A program made the position numbers and the translations under genes. From the NCBI GenBank assembly GCA_963709775.1, contig CAVPXS010000017.1, forward strand, positions 186,001 to 250,000: 64,000 nt of DNA, in the 5' to 3' direction. This document shows, piece by piece, positions 51,263-59,883 of this stretch; within the stretch, counting starts at the first letter, position 1; each line of letters opens with the position of its first letter. Below the pieces are notes generated by a model. It ran no database searches and was not told where the DNA came from. It worked only from the letters and a program-made list of their open reading frames with translations. Source of the stretch: Salinimicrobium sp963709775 (GTDB lineage Bacteria > Bacteroidota > Bacteroidia > Flavobacteriales > Flavobacteriaceae).

Positions 51263-52858
51263 TCATTTGTGCCTACAGGGTTCAGGAATGCCATTTTTGG
51301 CACCCTTTGATTTTGCAGGGATTAGGGATAAGGCGCGTTCTGCTATTGCAGTAATGGAAAGGCTTGGATTTACTCCTGGGTTGGCCGAGATCATAGCTCC
51401 GTCAATGACGTACATATTGTCATATCCAAAAACTTCATTTTTGGAATTGATGACGCCTTCCGAAGCATCTTTTCCCATTACCGCACCTCCCAGAATATGA
51501 GCGGTCGTAGGAATGCCGGCGAGACTTTCCAGCACGAAGGAGGTTGCTTTGCCGTTGACGACTTTGCTGTACCTTTTGGTGAGCTCTTTTGACGCCGGAA
51601 TATCTGATGTTGGTTTTGTCCCCGAACTAATGCCGGTAGACATTGATCCTAAAAAGTTCCTTTTTAGCCTGATGGTGCTGTCGACACTTTGCATAAAAAG
51701 TAAAACCGCAGTACTTCTTGACCAGCCATTAATAAAGTAGGTTTTAAACCAGGAAACCGGAGAACGTAAAAGCTGGCTAATAACATTAAATACGCGTTGG
51801 GGCGGAGTATTTCCCTGGGCCATTGGCAGGTGCAGTAATTTCCAAAAGCCCGATCCCCGGGAATACCGCACCACCTCAAGATGGCTGTTCTCATCGGTGT
51901 GCAGCAGGCTTCCTATGGCAACCCCTTTTGAAAGATCACTTTCTTTGTTGGCTGTAGAAACGCTGATAAGAGTTTCATTATTCGTGCGGATATCATCTCC
52001 CACCTTGTCTGATAACTTCGGAAGACTTTTCTGTTTCAGTTTTAGTAGAAGCTTCACGGTTCCTAAAACTCCTCCTGAAAAGATCACTCCTTTGCTACTT
52101 AATTTTCGGGTTTTTCTGAAGAAGGAGGTGCTCGACTTCAGCTTCAGTTCATAACCTCCAGATGGCAATGGTTTCACATCAAGGACTTCATTTTCGGCGA
52201 GGATCTCTGCACCCCGTTTTTGGGCCAGCCAGAGGTAGTTTTTGTCCAGGGTATTTTTTGAATTGTATCTGCATCCCGTCATACAACCGCCACAAAAGTT
52301 GCAGCCGGTCCTTTCCGGTCCCTCTCCGCCAAAATAAGGATCTTTGACTGTTTCTCCCTCTTTCCCAAAGTAGACGGCCACGTGTGGGTGCTCAAAATGT
52401 GCTTTCCGGCCCATATCCTCAGCCATTTTCTCGAGGGCCTTATCGGCATCAAAAAGCCGCGGATTTGGTTCTGCACCTAACATTTTAAGCGCTTTATTAT
52501 AAAAAGGTCTTAATTCTTCTTCCCAGTTTTCGAGTTGTCCCCAGGAACCGGAGGTGTAAAATGCCTTTTTTGGCACCGGTAAAGTGTTGGCATAGACCAG
52601 AGAACCACCACCCACGCCGGTTCCCGATATTACTGCAACATGCCGAAAGATGCTGAGCTTCATGATCCCAAAGAACCTTAGCGCCGGCATCCAGAGCCAT
52701 TTCTTGAGGTTCCAGTTGGTCTTGGGAAAATCTTCGGCTTTAAACCATTTCCCCTTTTCGACAACCAGGACCTTATAACCTTTTTCAGAAAGTCGCAGTG
52801 CACTTACCGAACCGCCAAAGCCGCTGCCAATTATTATATAATCAAAATCGTATTTCAT
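51263..52858 (-). CDS. GMC oxidoreductase with a Cys cluster (cholesterol oxidase-like)
   Basis: The protein (531 aa) has an FAD-binding Rossmann start (FDYIIIGSGFGGSVSALRLS) and GTGVGGGSLVYANTLPVPKK, typical of the GMC/cholesterol-oxidase branch. In the middle it contains TGCNFCGGCMTGCRYNSKN with Cys at 186, 189, 192 and 196 (CxxCxxCxxxC), like an iron-sulfur motif. The C-terminal GMC signature is HILGGAVMGKDASEGVINSK followed by VIDGAMISANPGVNPSLSI. The substrate is unknown. The next gene on the same strand (MFS) lies 40 bp upstream. Confidence 0.9.
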   Translation of the reverse strand: MKYDFDYIIIGSGFGGSVSALRLSEKGYKVLVVEKGKWFKAEDFPKTNWNLKKWLWMPALRFFGIMKLSIFRHVAVISGTGVGGGSLVYANTLPVPKKAFYTSGSWGQLENWEEELRPFYNKALKMLGAEPNPRLFDADKALEKMAEDMGRKAHFEHPHVAVYFGKEGETVKDPYFGGEGPERTGCNFCGGCMTGCRYNSKNTLDKNYLWLAQKRGAEILAENEVLDVKPLPSGGYELKLKSSTSFFRKTRKLSSKGVIFSGGVLGTVKLLLKLKQKSLPKLSDKVGDDIRTNNETLISVSTANKESDLSKGVAIGSLLHTDENSHLEVVRYSRGSGFWKLLHLPMAQGNTPPQRVFNVISQLLRSPVSWFKTYFINGWSRSTAVLLFMQSVDSTIRLKRNFLGSMSTGISSGTKPTSDIPASKELTKRYSKVVNGKATSFVLESLAGIPTTAHILGGAVMGKDASEGVINSKNEVFGYDNMYVIDGAMISANPGVNPSLSITAIAERALSLIPAKSKGAKNGIPEPCRHK

Positions 52859-52897
52859 ACACGAGGGTCAATACTCCTGCTCTAAATTTAAACTTTT

Positions 52898-54096
52898 TCA
52901 GGAGATAGGTGGCGAAAAATGAGTAGTCCTTTTCTTTAAAAAACTCCATAATCCCAGCGCAGGACCGGGAGTCAAGAGTAAAAGAAGGAATTCGGGTCTT
53001 AAGACTTCTGTAAGAAGGTTTACCAGTTCAATACTCACTATTGTAATCGCAAAACCTACAGAGTTAACTACAGTCAATGCCGTGCCTCTGGCATGGGGCG
53101 GAGCATTCCGGGCCACGAGGGTGGAAAATAGGGGGGAATCGGCCACCACTACCATTCCCCAGAAAATAAGGAAAATAATTAGCAGGCTTTGCGAATTCTG
53201 AAGGAAAACAAAAGGGGAAAATAAACAACAGACACCCGACATGAACAATGCACCGGCAGCTGTTTTTCCTGTTCCTAATTTTTCAGAAAGGAATCCGCCG
53301 GCTACGCAGGAAATTCCGCCGGAGCCAATGATCAGGAATGAAAGTAGGGCGATGTTGAAATCGGAAGTAGGATGCACAATTTGGTAAGTGGCCAGAATCA
53401 CAGGAACAAAGGCCCAAAAGGCATATAATTCCCACATGTGACCAAAATATCCAAAAGCAGCTGCCCGGAAGTTTTGGATCTTAAATACCTTGAAAAGTGC
53501 AGAATAGTCCTTATTCGACATAGGGCTGCGGTAAGGTCCATCGGGTACAAAAAATAAAATGAGAAGCCCGCCCAGAGCTGCCAACATAGATGTAATGAGC
53601 AAAACCAGCTTCCAGGGCAGATAACCGTTCCTATGAAGGCTCTTAGCAAATGTGGAAAGGCCGTACCCAAAACCAAGGCTCCTACCAGGAGCCCTAGTGA
53701 TGCGCCCAAGCCTTTCTGGTAATAATCTGATGCGATCTTCATCCCCACGGGATAGATCCCCGCCAGGGAAAAGCCTGTCAGGAACCTAAGCAATAGCAAG
53801 CTTTCAACACTATTGTTTTCTTCAATCATTCCCAGGTTAATTAAGGCTCCAAAAATGGCAGAATAGAAGAAAACTTTTGACGGAGAAAACCTGTCTGCAA
53901 TGCTTAAAAATGCAAAAATCAAGGTTCCTGAAATAAATCCCAATTGAACTGCGGAAGTGAGATGTCCCAGCGCCGAAAGATCAAGGTCGAACGTTCGTCG
54001 CAGATCATCCATAACTCCATTCCCGGCAAACCAGAGAGAGGTGCAGCAAAATTGGGCAAATACAATTACAGGTAAAACCCGGCGGGATTTAGGCAT
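52898..54096 (-). pseudogene. MFS transporter, interrupted by one frameshift
   Basis: Two frames together give about 400 residues with 12 hydrophobic segments: N-terminal half from 54096 (MPKSRRVLPVIVFAQFCCTS, GHLTSAVQLGFISGTLIFAF, and FLTGFSLAGIYPVGMKIASD), C-terminal half to 52898. The N half ends in VICPGSWF, but the next codons in another frame read NGYLPWKLVLLITSMLAAL, so one A is missing near 53627 (GGAACGG to GGAAACGG). No substrate is predictable. The gene lies in the stress region between a GMC oxidoreductase and DUF2892. Confidence 0.87.
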
Positions 54097-54141
54097 CTAA
54101 TTTTGTTTCTATTGCTAAGAAACAAAATTCACCGGTAAGGA

Positions 54142-54402
54142 CTAAGCCAGAGCTTCCTTGATCTTGTGATTTATCTTTTGAACCGGACTTTTCTTTTTCT
54201 CCCTGGTATCTATTCCGAAGAATTCATTTACCGGGCATACTCTGGTGATGGCACTTTCGGCTAATAAAGTTCCCGTTACAATAGATGCTATTCCCCCGAG
54301 TCTGTTTTGATATTTTCTAAGAGCAAAGTAGCCTAGCACCATAAGGCCCGGGCCTACAATACTTCGAATCAATTGATCTTCTTTACCTACGTTCTCTTTC
54401 AT
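54142..54402 (-). CDS. DUF2892 (YgaP-like) membrane protein
   Basis: The 86-residue protein has two hydrophobic helices (SIVGPGLMVLGYFALRKYQN and GGIASIVTGTLLAESAI) and the conserved end RVCPVNEFFGIDTREKK. This CPVNxxFGIxT motif is a DUF2892 hallmark. It resembles the smaller DUF2892 gene of the cluster at 49677 only in fold, because that gene lacks this motif. It is probably co-transcribed with the MFS gene, 45 bp away. Confidence 0.85.
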   Translation of the reverse strand: MKENVGKEDQLIRSIVGPGLMVLGYFALRKYQNRLGGIASIVTGTLLAESAITRVCPVNEFFGIDTREKKKSPVQKINHKIKEALA

Positions 54403-54503
54403 GATTTTTTATTTTAAAGTTCCCTTTAAGATACTATAAACCCCCGGGATATCCAACTATTGACGCAGATAATTCCATTCCAGAACGGGTTGAAAAGATA
54501 AAA

Positions 54504-54701
54504 TTAGAAATTACCCATTTCTGCCAGGCTGGTAACCTTGTTTTCCTGAAGATCTTCAGTAAGATTCATTACCTTCCCAAACCTCTGGGAAGCGGTAATA
54601 AAGGTGATAAAAGTAATAAGTTCAGCAATTTCAGTCTCCGTAAATTGCTCCCTTAGAAAAATAAAATGAGCTTCCTGAATTGAGGAATGAAATATAGACA
54701 A
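54504..54701 (-). pseudogene. Remnant of a carboxymuconolactone decarboxylase/AhpD-like protein
   Basis: The stretch FLREQFTETEIAELITFITF with ITASQRFGKVMNL is the C-terminal end of the AhpD/CMD family. The conserved active-site CxxC part that should lie upstream is absent and only 65 codons from a TTG are open. A truncated, degraded gene is the best explanation. Confidence 0.55.
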
Positions 54702-54743
54702 AGAAATTCACATTTTTGATAAATTTTGTGTTGTGAGCAGCTG

Positions 54744-56204
54744 TTAACTGGTTTTTGGTAAACTATGGGATTTTAATAGGTTCCCGGCCATACCATCAAA
54801 GACAAAAAAGTGAAACGGCAATACCGAGTACCAGTACAATCGCCCTGCAAGACCTTCGGGGCGAAAAGTGGCAGTTTGCTGAAGAAAATTTTCACCATTT
54901 CTCTCTATGATCCTGAATTCCAGCCAGGCTTCCCCGGGTAATTTCATTTCAGCGTATAGGAGTAAGCGACGATTCTTTTTATCGGCAGCTAAAACTCTCC
55001 AGAAGTCCAGGGTGTCCCCGGTATTGATTTCATGCGGATGCGTGCGCCCCCGCCGTAGTCCCACACCGCCGACCATCTTATCCATAAAACCTCTTATCTT
55101 CCAGAGTCGGTTGCCATAGTACCAGCCGCGTTTCCCGCCAATAGACCAGATGTTTTGCAGCACTAAATCGGGGTCACCCACAATTTTTTTCTCTCTGCGG
55201 TCAACAAGACAACCATCTGTTGGCACATTTATATGTTCAAGAAGGGAATTATCTGCATAACTGGAAGCCAGGGAATCTTTCCAGCTTGAGATCACACTGT
55301 TTTGTTCTATTTTTTGAAAGGCAAGCCGTACTGCCTCCTTATAAGAAATAGGCTCTATGCCCAGCATTTTTTCCAGTTCATTATCCTTTGCAATAACTTC
55401 TACTTTCATACTGTCAACCAGGTTTACTGCCAGTTTATACGAAGTTGAGGTAACAAAATATAACCAGTAGGATGAGAGCCTGGGAGTCATGACAGGCACA
55501 GTGAAAACATACCTTTTAAACCCGCGAACTTCGGCAAATTGCAAAAGCATCTCTTTATAGGAAAGCACATCGGGACCTCCAATGTCAAAAGACCTGTTAT
55601 AGGTTTCCTCCTTAAGAAGAACTCCCGAGAGAAACTCCAGGACATTCCTTATAGCAATAGGCTGACTTTTGGTATTCAGCCATTTGGGCGCGATCATGAC
55701 AGGTAATTTTTCCACGAGGTCGCGAATGATCTCAAAAGAAGCACTTCCGGAACCCACGATGATTCCCGCTTTTATGGCAGTTAAAGGAACACTGCTTTGG
55801 TTTAGGATCTCTTCTACATTTTTTCGGGAGGAAAGGTGTTTAGAAAGCTTTTCTTCATTGGTGATCCCTGTAAGGTAAATGATCTGTTTGACAGAAGTTG
55901 ACTCTACCAGTTTGAGGAAATTTTTTGCTGAAGCTTCTTCCATCTCAGCAAAATCACCACTTCCCGAACTCATGGAATGTATGAGGTAATATGCAGCGTC
56001 AATATCCTTTATTGCTTCTGAAGAGGGCAATTCTTTTAGAAAGTCTACCTCGAGCAGGGAGATCTTTGAGTTTGAATAAATACCCTCGGTGGGAAAGCGC
56101 TTTTTGTCACGAACGCAGCAAACCACTTCATGTCCCTTATCGATTAAGATGGGGAGCAAACGTTTCCCAATATATCCTGTAGCACCGGTGAGGAGGATTT
56201 TCAT
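54744..56204 (-). CDS. NAD(P)-binding epimerase-like protein fused to DUF2867
   Basis: The 486-residue protein has an N-terminal atypical SDR/NmrA-like domain (ILLTGATGYIGKRLLPILID; YYLIHSM, IIYLTGIT and KAGIIVGSGSASFEIIRDL) and a C-terminal DUF2867 domain with WSIGGKRGWYYGNRLWKIRG, RTHPHEINTGDTLDFWRVLA and ATFRPEGLAGRLYWYSVLPF. This two-domain fusion is known in many bacteria and its substrate is unknown, often in stress contexts. It is the last of the reverse-strand run before the methylglyoxal synthase. Confidence 0.92.
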   Translation of the reverse strand: MKILLTGATGYIGKRLLPILIDKGHEVVCCVRDKKRFPTEGIYSNSKISLLEVDFLKELPSSEAIKDIDAAYYLIHSMSSGSGDFAEMEEASAKNFLKLVESTSVKQIIYLTGITNEEKLSKHLSSRKNVEEILNQSSVPLTAIKAGIIVGSGSASFEIIRDLVEKLPVMIAPKWLNTKSQPIAIRNVLEFLSGVLLKEETYNRSFDIGGPDVLSYKEMLLQFAEVRGFKRYVFTVPVMTPRLSSYWLYFVTSTSYKLAVNLVDSMKVEVIAKDNELEKMLGIEPISYKEAVRLAFQKIEQNSVISSWKDSLASSYADNSLLEHINVPTDGCLVDRREKKIVGDPDLVLQNIWSIGGKRGWYYGNRLWKIRGFMDKMVGGVGLRRGRTHPHEINTGDTLDFWRVLAADKKNRRLLLYAEMKLPGEAWLEFRIIERNGENFLQQTATFRPEGLAGRLYWYSVLPFHFFVFDGMAGNLLKSHSLPKTS

Positions 56205-56390
56205 AGCTTAAGCTTAGGTTTGTTGGAAGATATGAAAAGATAGTCAAAGTTCGGCTTCCATACCAACCACTTAAGCAGATAACCGAATAGATAAGTTCTA
56301 CTATTCTACAACCTGAAAAACCTCCTAACGGTTTTGTTTACTTCAATATCACATTGATTCGAAAAGCTATTAAAGCCCTTGCATGTAATT

Positions 56391-56777
56391 TTATTTTTCC
56401 TGGTCTTTTTCATCCAGAATAAGAAGGTCGGCCGATGCCCGGTTTAAAGCAATGGGGATATTGTTGATCACGGCTGTCCTAATTAAAGTTTGAATGTCGT
56501 GCTCATGCCCGTGCGGAGTTTCGGCATCAATAAAGAAGATGATCATTTGTACTTCTCCCTTAAGGATCTTTGCAGCCAGTAAAATATCCCCGCCACTGGG
56601 ACCATGACCAAAACCTTTTACTTCAATATCAAGCATATCACTAAGAAGCTTGGAAGTGTTGGTCGTGCCAATCAGATTATATTTTAGAAGGGCATCACGA
56701 TGAACTTTTGCCCAGTTAAGGAGGTCTGTTTTTCGGCTGTTGTGTGCGATTAATGCAATGGTATTCATATTTTTCAA
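56391..56777 (-). CDS. mgsA: Methylglyoxal synthase-like protein, divergent
   Basis: The protein (128 aa) fits methylglyoxal synthase, which converts dihydroxyacetone phosphate to methylglyoxal as a bypass of glycolysis. The start TIALIAHNSRKTDLLNWAKV has Asn13 where E. coli has Asp20. The second motif is GPSGGDILL (Asp64), the catalytic Asp is in FFIDAETP (Asp84) and His91/Asp94 in HGHEHDIQTLIR match the E. coli pair. The short length and shifted second motif mark a separate subfamily. It is monocistronic. Confidence 0.83.
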   Translation of the reverse strand: MKNMNTIALIAHNSRKTDLLNWAKVHRDALLKYNLIGTTNTSKLLSDMLDIEVKGFGHGPSGGDILLAAKILKGEVQMIIFFIDAETPHGHEHDIQTLIRTAVINNIPIALNRASADLLILDEKDQEK

Positions 56778-57059
56778 CTTTATTTTTGATCAATAAAAAA
56801 TTCTATGGTGTAATGGGCGTATTCCGGTTGAGTTATTCCTTGTGAATAGATTAAATTTTCCGGCTGACTGTATTTTTGAAGGTAGGCTAAGTTAATTTTC
56901 TCTTGTGTAGGATCATTTGTAGTGGTTAATTAGTTAGTAAAATTAAAGAATAAAGCTAAAGCAAGACTAAATGGTTCCAGTAAATATTTCTGAAAGAGCA
57001 GAAATTATTCGCTCTAATCTTTTGACATAGATTTAAGATTGTAATTAGTATTTTAGGGC

Positions 57060-57824
57060 ATGACTGATTTTTTTCCCATAGAAGCCAACAGCCCCGGAAT
57101 TCTGCTGGTCTATGCTGCGATTTTCTTTTTTGCGATCCTTTTCAGGTATTTTGTTGCGGCCGGAATTTTCTATTATTACTACTATGTAAAGAACTTTAGT
57201 AAGTATGACAAGAGACGACTCAGCAAAAGACTGGCAGACAAAAAGCAGTTTAAAAAAGAGATATCCTGGAGCATAAAATCATCGGCAATTTTTGCACTCG
57301 TTGGTGCTGCGACCTATTGGTTATGGCTGGAAGGACACACTGCTGTATACATGGAGCCGGCTCTTTATGGATATTGGTACCTGCCGGTAAGTCTACTGAT
57401 AGTTTCCCTCATTCACGAAACTTATTATTATTGGGTACATCGCTGGATGCATCATCCTAAAGTGTTTAGGATAGTACATAAAGTGCATCATGACAGCCGG
57501 ATCCCGACACCATGGACGGCCTTTTCATTTCACCCCTGGGAAAGTCTCATAGAAGCACTGGTATTGCCCCTGATCCTGATTTTTTTACCTGTCAATGTAT
57601 ATGTGCTGGGATTTTACCTGCTTGTAATGACCATAAGTAGTGTTGTAAATCATCTTGACATAGAGATCTATCCTCTCTGGTTCCAAAAAAGCAGATTTGG
57701 TAAACTTTTTATTGGTGCCACGCATCACCATCATCACCATACCGAATTTATGACCAATTACGGTCTTTACTTCACATTCTGGGATAAATTGATGGCTACA
57801 GAAAGCAGGAAAATGCAGGATTAG
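57060..57824 (+). CDS. Fatty-acid hydroxylase/sterol desaturase superfamily membrane protein
   Basis: The protein (254 aa) has several membrane helices and the full set of His boxes for a di-iron centre: HETYYYWVHRWMHH (about 120-133), HKVHHDSRIPTPWTAFSFHP (about 141-160) and GATHHHHHHTEFMTNYG near the C-terminus. The family introduces hydroxyl groups or double bonds into lipids in the inner membrane. The substrate (fatty acid, carotenoid or sterol-like lipid) cannot be told. It is convergent with a lipoprotein gene whose end is 5 bp away. Confidence 0.93.
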   Translation: MTDFFPIEANSPGILLVYAAIFFFAILFRYFVAAGIFYYYYYVKNFSKYDKRRLSKRLADKKQFKKEISWSIKSSAIFALVGAATYWLWLEGHTAVYMEPALYGYWYLPVSLLIVSLIHETYYYWVHRWMHHPKVFRIVHKVHHDSRIPTPWTAFSFHPWESLIEALVLPLILIFLPVNVYVLGFYLLVMTISSVVNHLDIEIYPLWFQKSRFGKLFIGATHHHHHHTEFMTNYGLYFTFWDKLMATESRKMQD

Positions 57825-57829
57825 CGGTC

Positions 57830-58355
57830 TTATTTTATTCTTCTAAAAATCTTTTTCTCCGAAAAAATACCTTTTTTAAGAAGTTGTGCAAATTGACTTT
57901 TTGAAGGGCTTATGAGATAGTAATCCAGTTTTCCATCCTTAAAAAACTTTTGCACCTCCATATTTCCCTTAAAGTTATCTATTATTTTTTGTTCATCCTC
58001 CTCCATATCTGAGTAGTAAACTGTAATTCGATCCTTTGAGATTTTAAAGGGAAAGACCCACCATTGTGGTGTCGTCCTGTATACTCAGAACGTACCATTC
58101 ATCCATTTTTTTCAGAACAGCACCGGGAGGGGTAAGATCTCCCGATATGCTGACAATGTCACCATCGGCAAAAACAAAAGAAGTTCTGTCGATAACAAGG
58201 GTATCTTCCTGATTTAAAAAGCGTCCTAAAATTTTCTCCGGAAATTCCTGAATAATGGGTGTGTCTTCGGGTTGAGCATTGGTAAAAGAAATACTGCTGC
58301 AGGATTGCAACACGAAAACTAAGGCGAATATTATTGCAAAATTCCTCATTCTCAT
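57830..58355 (-). pseudogene. Lipoprotein of unknown function, interrupted by one frameshift
   Basis: The frame from 58355 (MRMRNFAIIFALVFVLQSC, lipobox LQSC) ends early at 58044 after LSIQDDTTMVGLSL. Removing one G near 58058 (GTGGGTC to GTGGTC) continues as VVFPFKISKDRITVYYSDME through to a stop at 57830, for about 175 residues. The C-terminal part (YYLISPSKSQFAQLLKKG) looks beta-hairpin rich. Neither function nor family is recognised. Confidence 0.65.
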
Positions 58356-58419
58356 TAAAGATAATTAATAAGGGAGGCTATGGCTTCTTGCCTTTTAAAT
58401 TTACAACTATTTCAGGTAA

Positions 58420-59679
58420 TTATTCAGTGCAATTGAAACATTTCTGAAGATGGTCTGGCAGGTCTAAATCTTCACTTCCTTTCAATGGTTCCCCGGGATA
58501 TTCCATTTTTTCTATTGCCTCTCTAAACTCCAGGGCATACTCCTGCAGCTTATCTCTTCGATGCTTAAGTTTTGTCGCTATTTCATTGCCATTGAGCTGT
58601 ACAAGACTTTCCGGCCATTCCTGCAAAGCCTGTTCAATTCGGGCATTCGTTAATTCCTGTTGTAGAAATTTTGCTTCCTCAATAAAGATCTCCTTAGAAA
58701 CACCTTTTAGAAAATAAAGATCAAAAGGATAAACATAACCGGGAATGTGATCTATATCTTTTTCAAATGGCCTTACCATGGGCTGCACTAAATGATTGGT
58801 AAGAATAGTTGGAATAACACCATCGATCCTAAAAAAGGCATTATCCCTGTCTCCGGGAAGTGGAATCCCTACGAGTTTGCCCTCACGTTTTTGAAGGACC
58901 CAACCCCATTGTTTAGTATGCCGGTCCCAATCTCCAATTAGCAGGTCAAAAAGTCGTGCCCGCACCAGTTTCCGTAGATCAATTTCAAGTTCTTTTCCCA
59001 GACTGGCCTTCATCTCCTGGAGGTCATCTGTATCCACTATTTCCTGCACGTTTTCATATGAGGTCCAGTTTATCTCCCCTTCAGTTTCATATTCGAGCAG
59101 GAATAAGCGATCCCCATAATCTTCTGCATATTTGCCCATAGCCTCATGTTTGGGTACATATACAATTTTGGGGTTTGTATGAAGAATATCAACATGGTCA
59201 GACAATGATGCTGAAAGGATTGCGCCGTATGGATGCTGGGCCGAAATCCCGTCATTTACAATATTTTCAAGTCCCAGGGTTTTTGCAATTTCGGGAATTA
59301 AAGGATCCGGGTCTTTGTTGACACTTCTTAGACTGTAAAGTTTTCCCTGTTGGTCTAAGACATCAAGGGATTTTGTTTGATTCCCTCCCCCTTCTTCCAG
59401 AATATCAAACGAATCCAGAAGAAATATCTCTGCGGGCACGGGAGCCTCCCAGGCTCTACGATAATTCACCCCTTGCATAAACCGTTTTAAGGCATTGGCT
59501 TCATAACGATTTGAGGTGATAACCGTGACCTTTTCCCCGGCAGTGTATTCTGCTGAAGCTGCTTCAGGCTTTACAACTTTTGATATAACAACTTCTGAAG
59601 GGCCTATGGAGACCGACCAATAGGTAAGGCCAAGGAACAGGAGCAGGAGAATTAGGAGGAGGAGGAAAAATTTCTTCAT
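58420..59679 (-). CDS. Membrane-anchored kinase-fold protein (HipA/PI3K-like motifs), unknown substrate
   Basis: The 419-residue protein starts at ATG 59679; the longer reading from 59736 has no sensible N-terminus. A hydrophobic N-terminal segment (residues 2-20) is an uncleaved signal anchor, and the rest is periplasmic or extracellular. In the C-terminal half LLIGDWDRHTKQWGW (residues 246-260) resembles the catalytic loop of HipA/PI3K/FAM20-type kinases (D..H..N/Q), followed by the metal loop LPGDRDNAFF (274-283). The N-lobe has YSLRSVNKDPDP with a possible ATP lysine. In other Bacteroidota such a domain occurs fused to phosphoesterase-barrel proteins. Substrate unknown. Confidence 0.75.
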   Translation of the reverse strand: MKKFFLLLLILLLLFLGLTYWSVSIGPSEVVISKVVKPEAASAEYTAGEKVTVITSNRYEANALKRFMQGVNYRRAWEAPVPAEIFLLDSFDILEEGGGNQTKSLDVLDQQGKLYSLRSVNKDPDPLIPEIAKTLGLENIVNDGISAQHPYGAILSASLSDHVDILHTNPKIVYVPKHEAMGKYAEDYGDRLFLLEYETEGEINWTSYENVQEIVDTDDLQEMKASLGKELEIDLRKLVRARLFDLLIGDWDRHTKQWGWVLQKREGKLVGIPLPGDRDNAFFRIDGVIPTILTNHLVQPMVRPFEKDIDHIPGYVYPFDLYFLKGVSKEIFIEEAKFLQQELTNARIEQALQEWPESLVQLNGNEIATKLKHRRDKLQEYALEFREAIEKMEYPGEPLKGSEDLDLPDHLQKCFNCTE

Positions 59680-59863
59680 GTGACAGCGGGCTTCAGCTTG
59701 AAAATTAGTAAAATTATACTGTAATACCTGAAGCATCTTAAAGGTGGACTAAAAAACTTCAGGTAAGTTTAACTTTTCAGAAAACAGGTAAGGTGTTTCG
59801 ACAAAATTCAGATTGTAAAACGAAACCTTAACTCTTCAGCAGGTATCAGAAAAAATTTTGCTC

Positions 59864-59876
59864 AAAATGACATTTT
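59864..59876. repeat. Palindrome AAAATGNCATTTT, copy 7
   Basis: Exact copy (centre A) within TCAAAATGACATTTTTGA, the most symmetric of all sites. It lies 8 bp past the DUF389 stop and 185 bp upstream of the kinase-fold start (both on the minus strand). Confidence 0.7.
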
Positions 59877-59883
59877 TGAAAGT

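Noticed and set aside
54504..54701. Intact AhpD-like gene
   Set aside because: The catalytic CxxC region is missing, so it is listed as a remnant.
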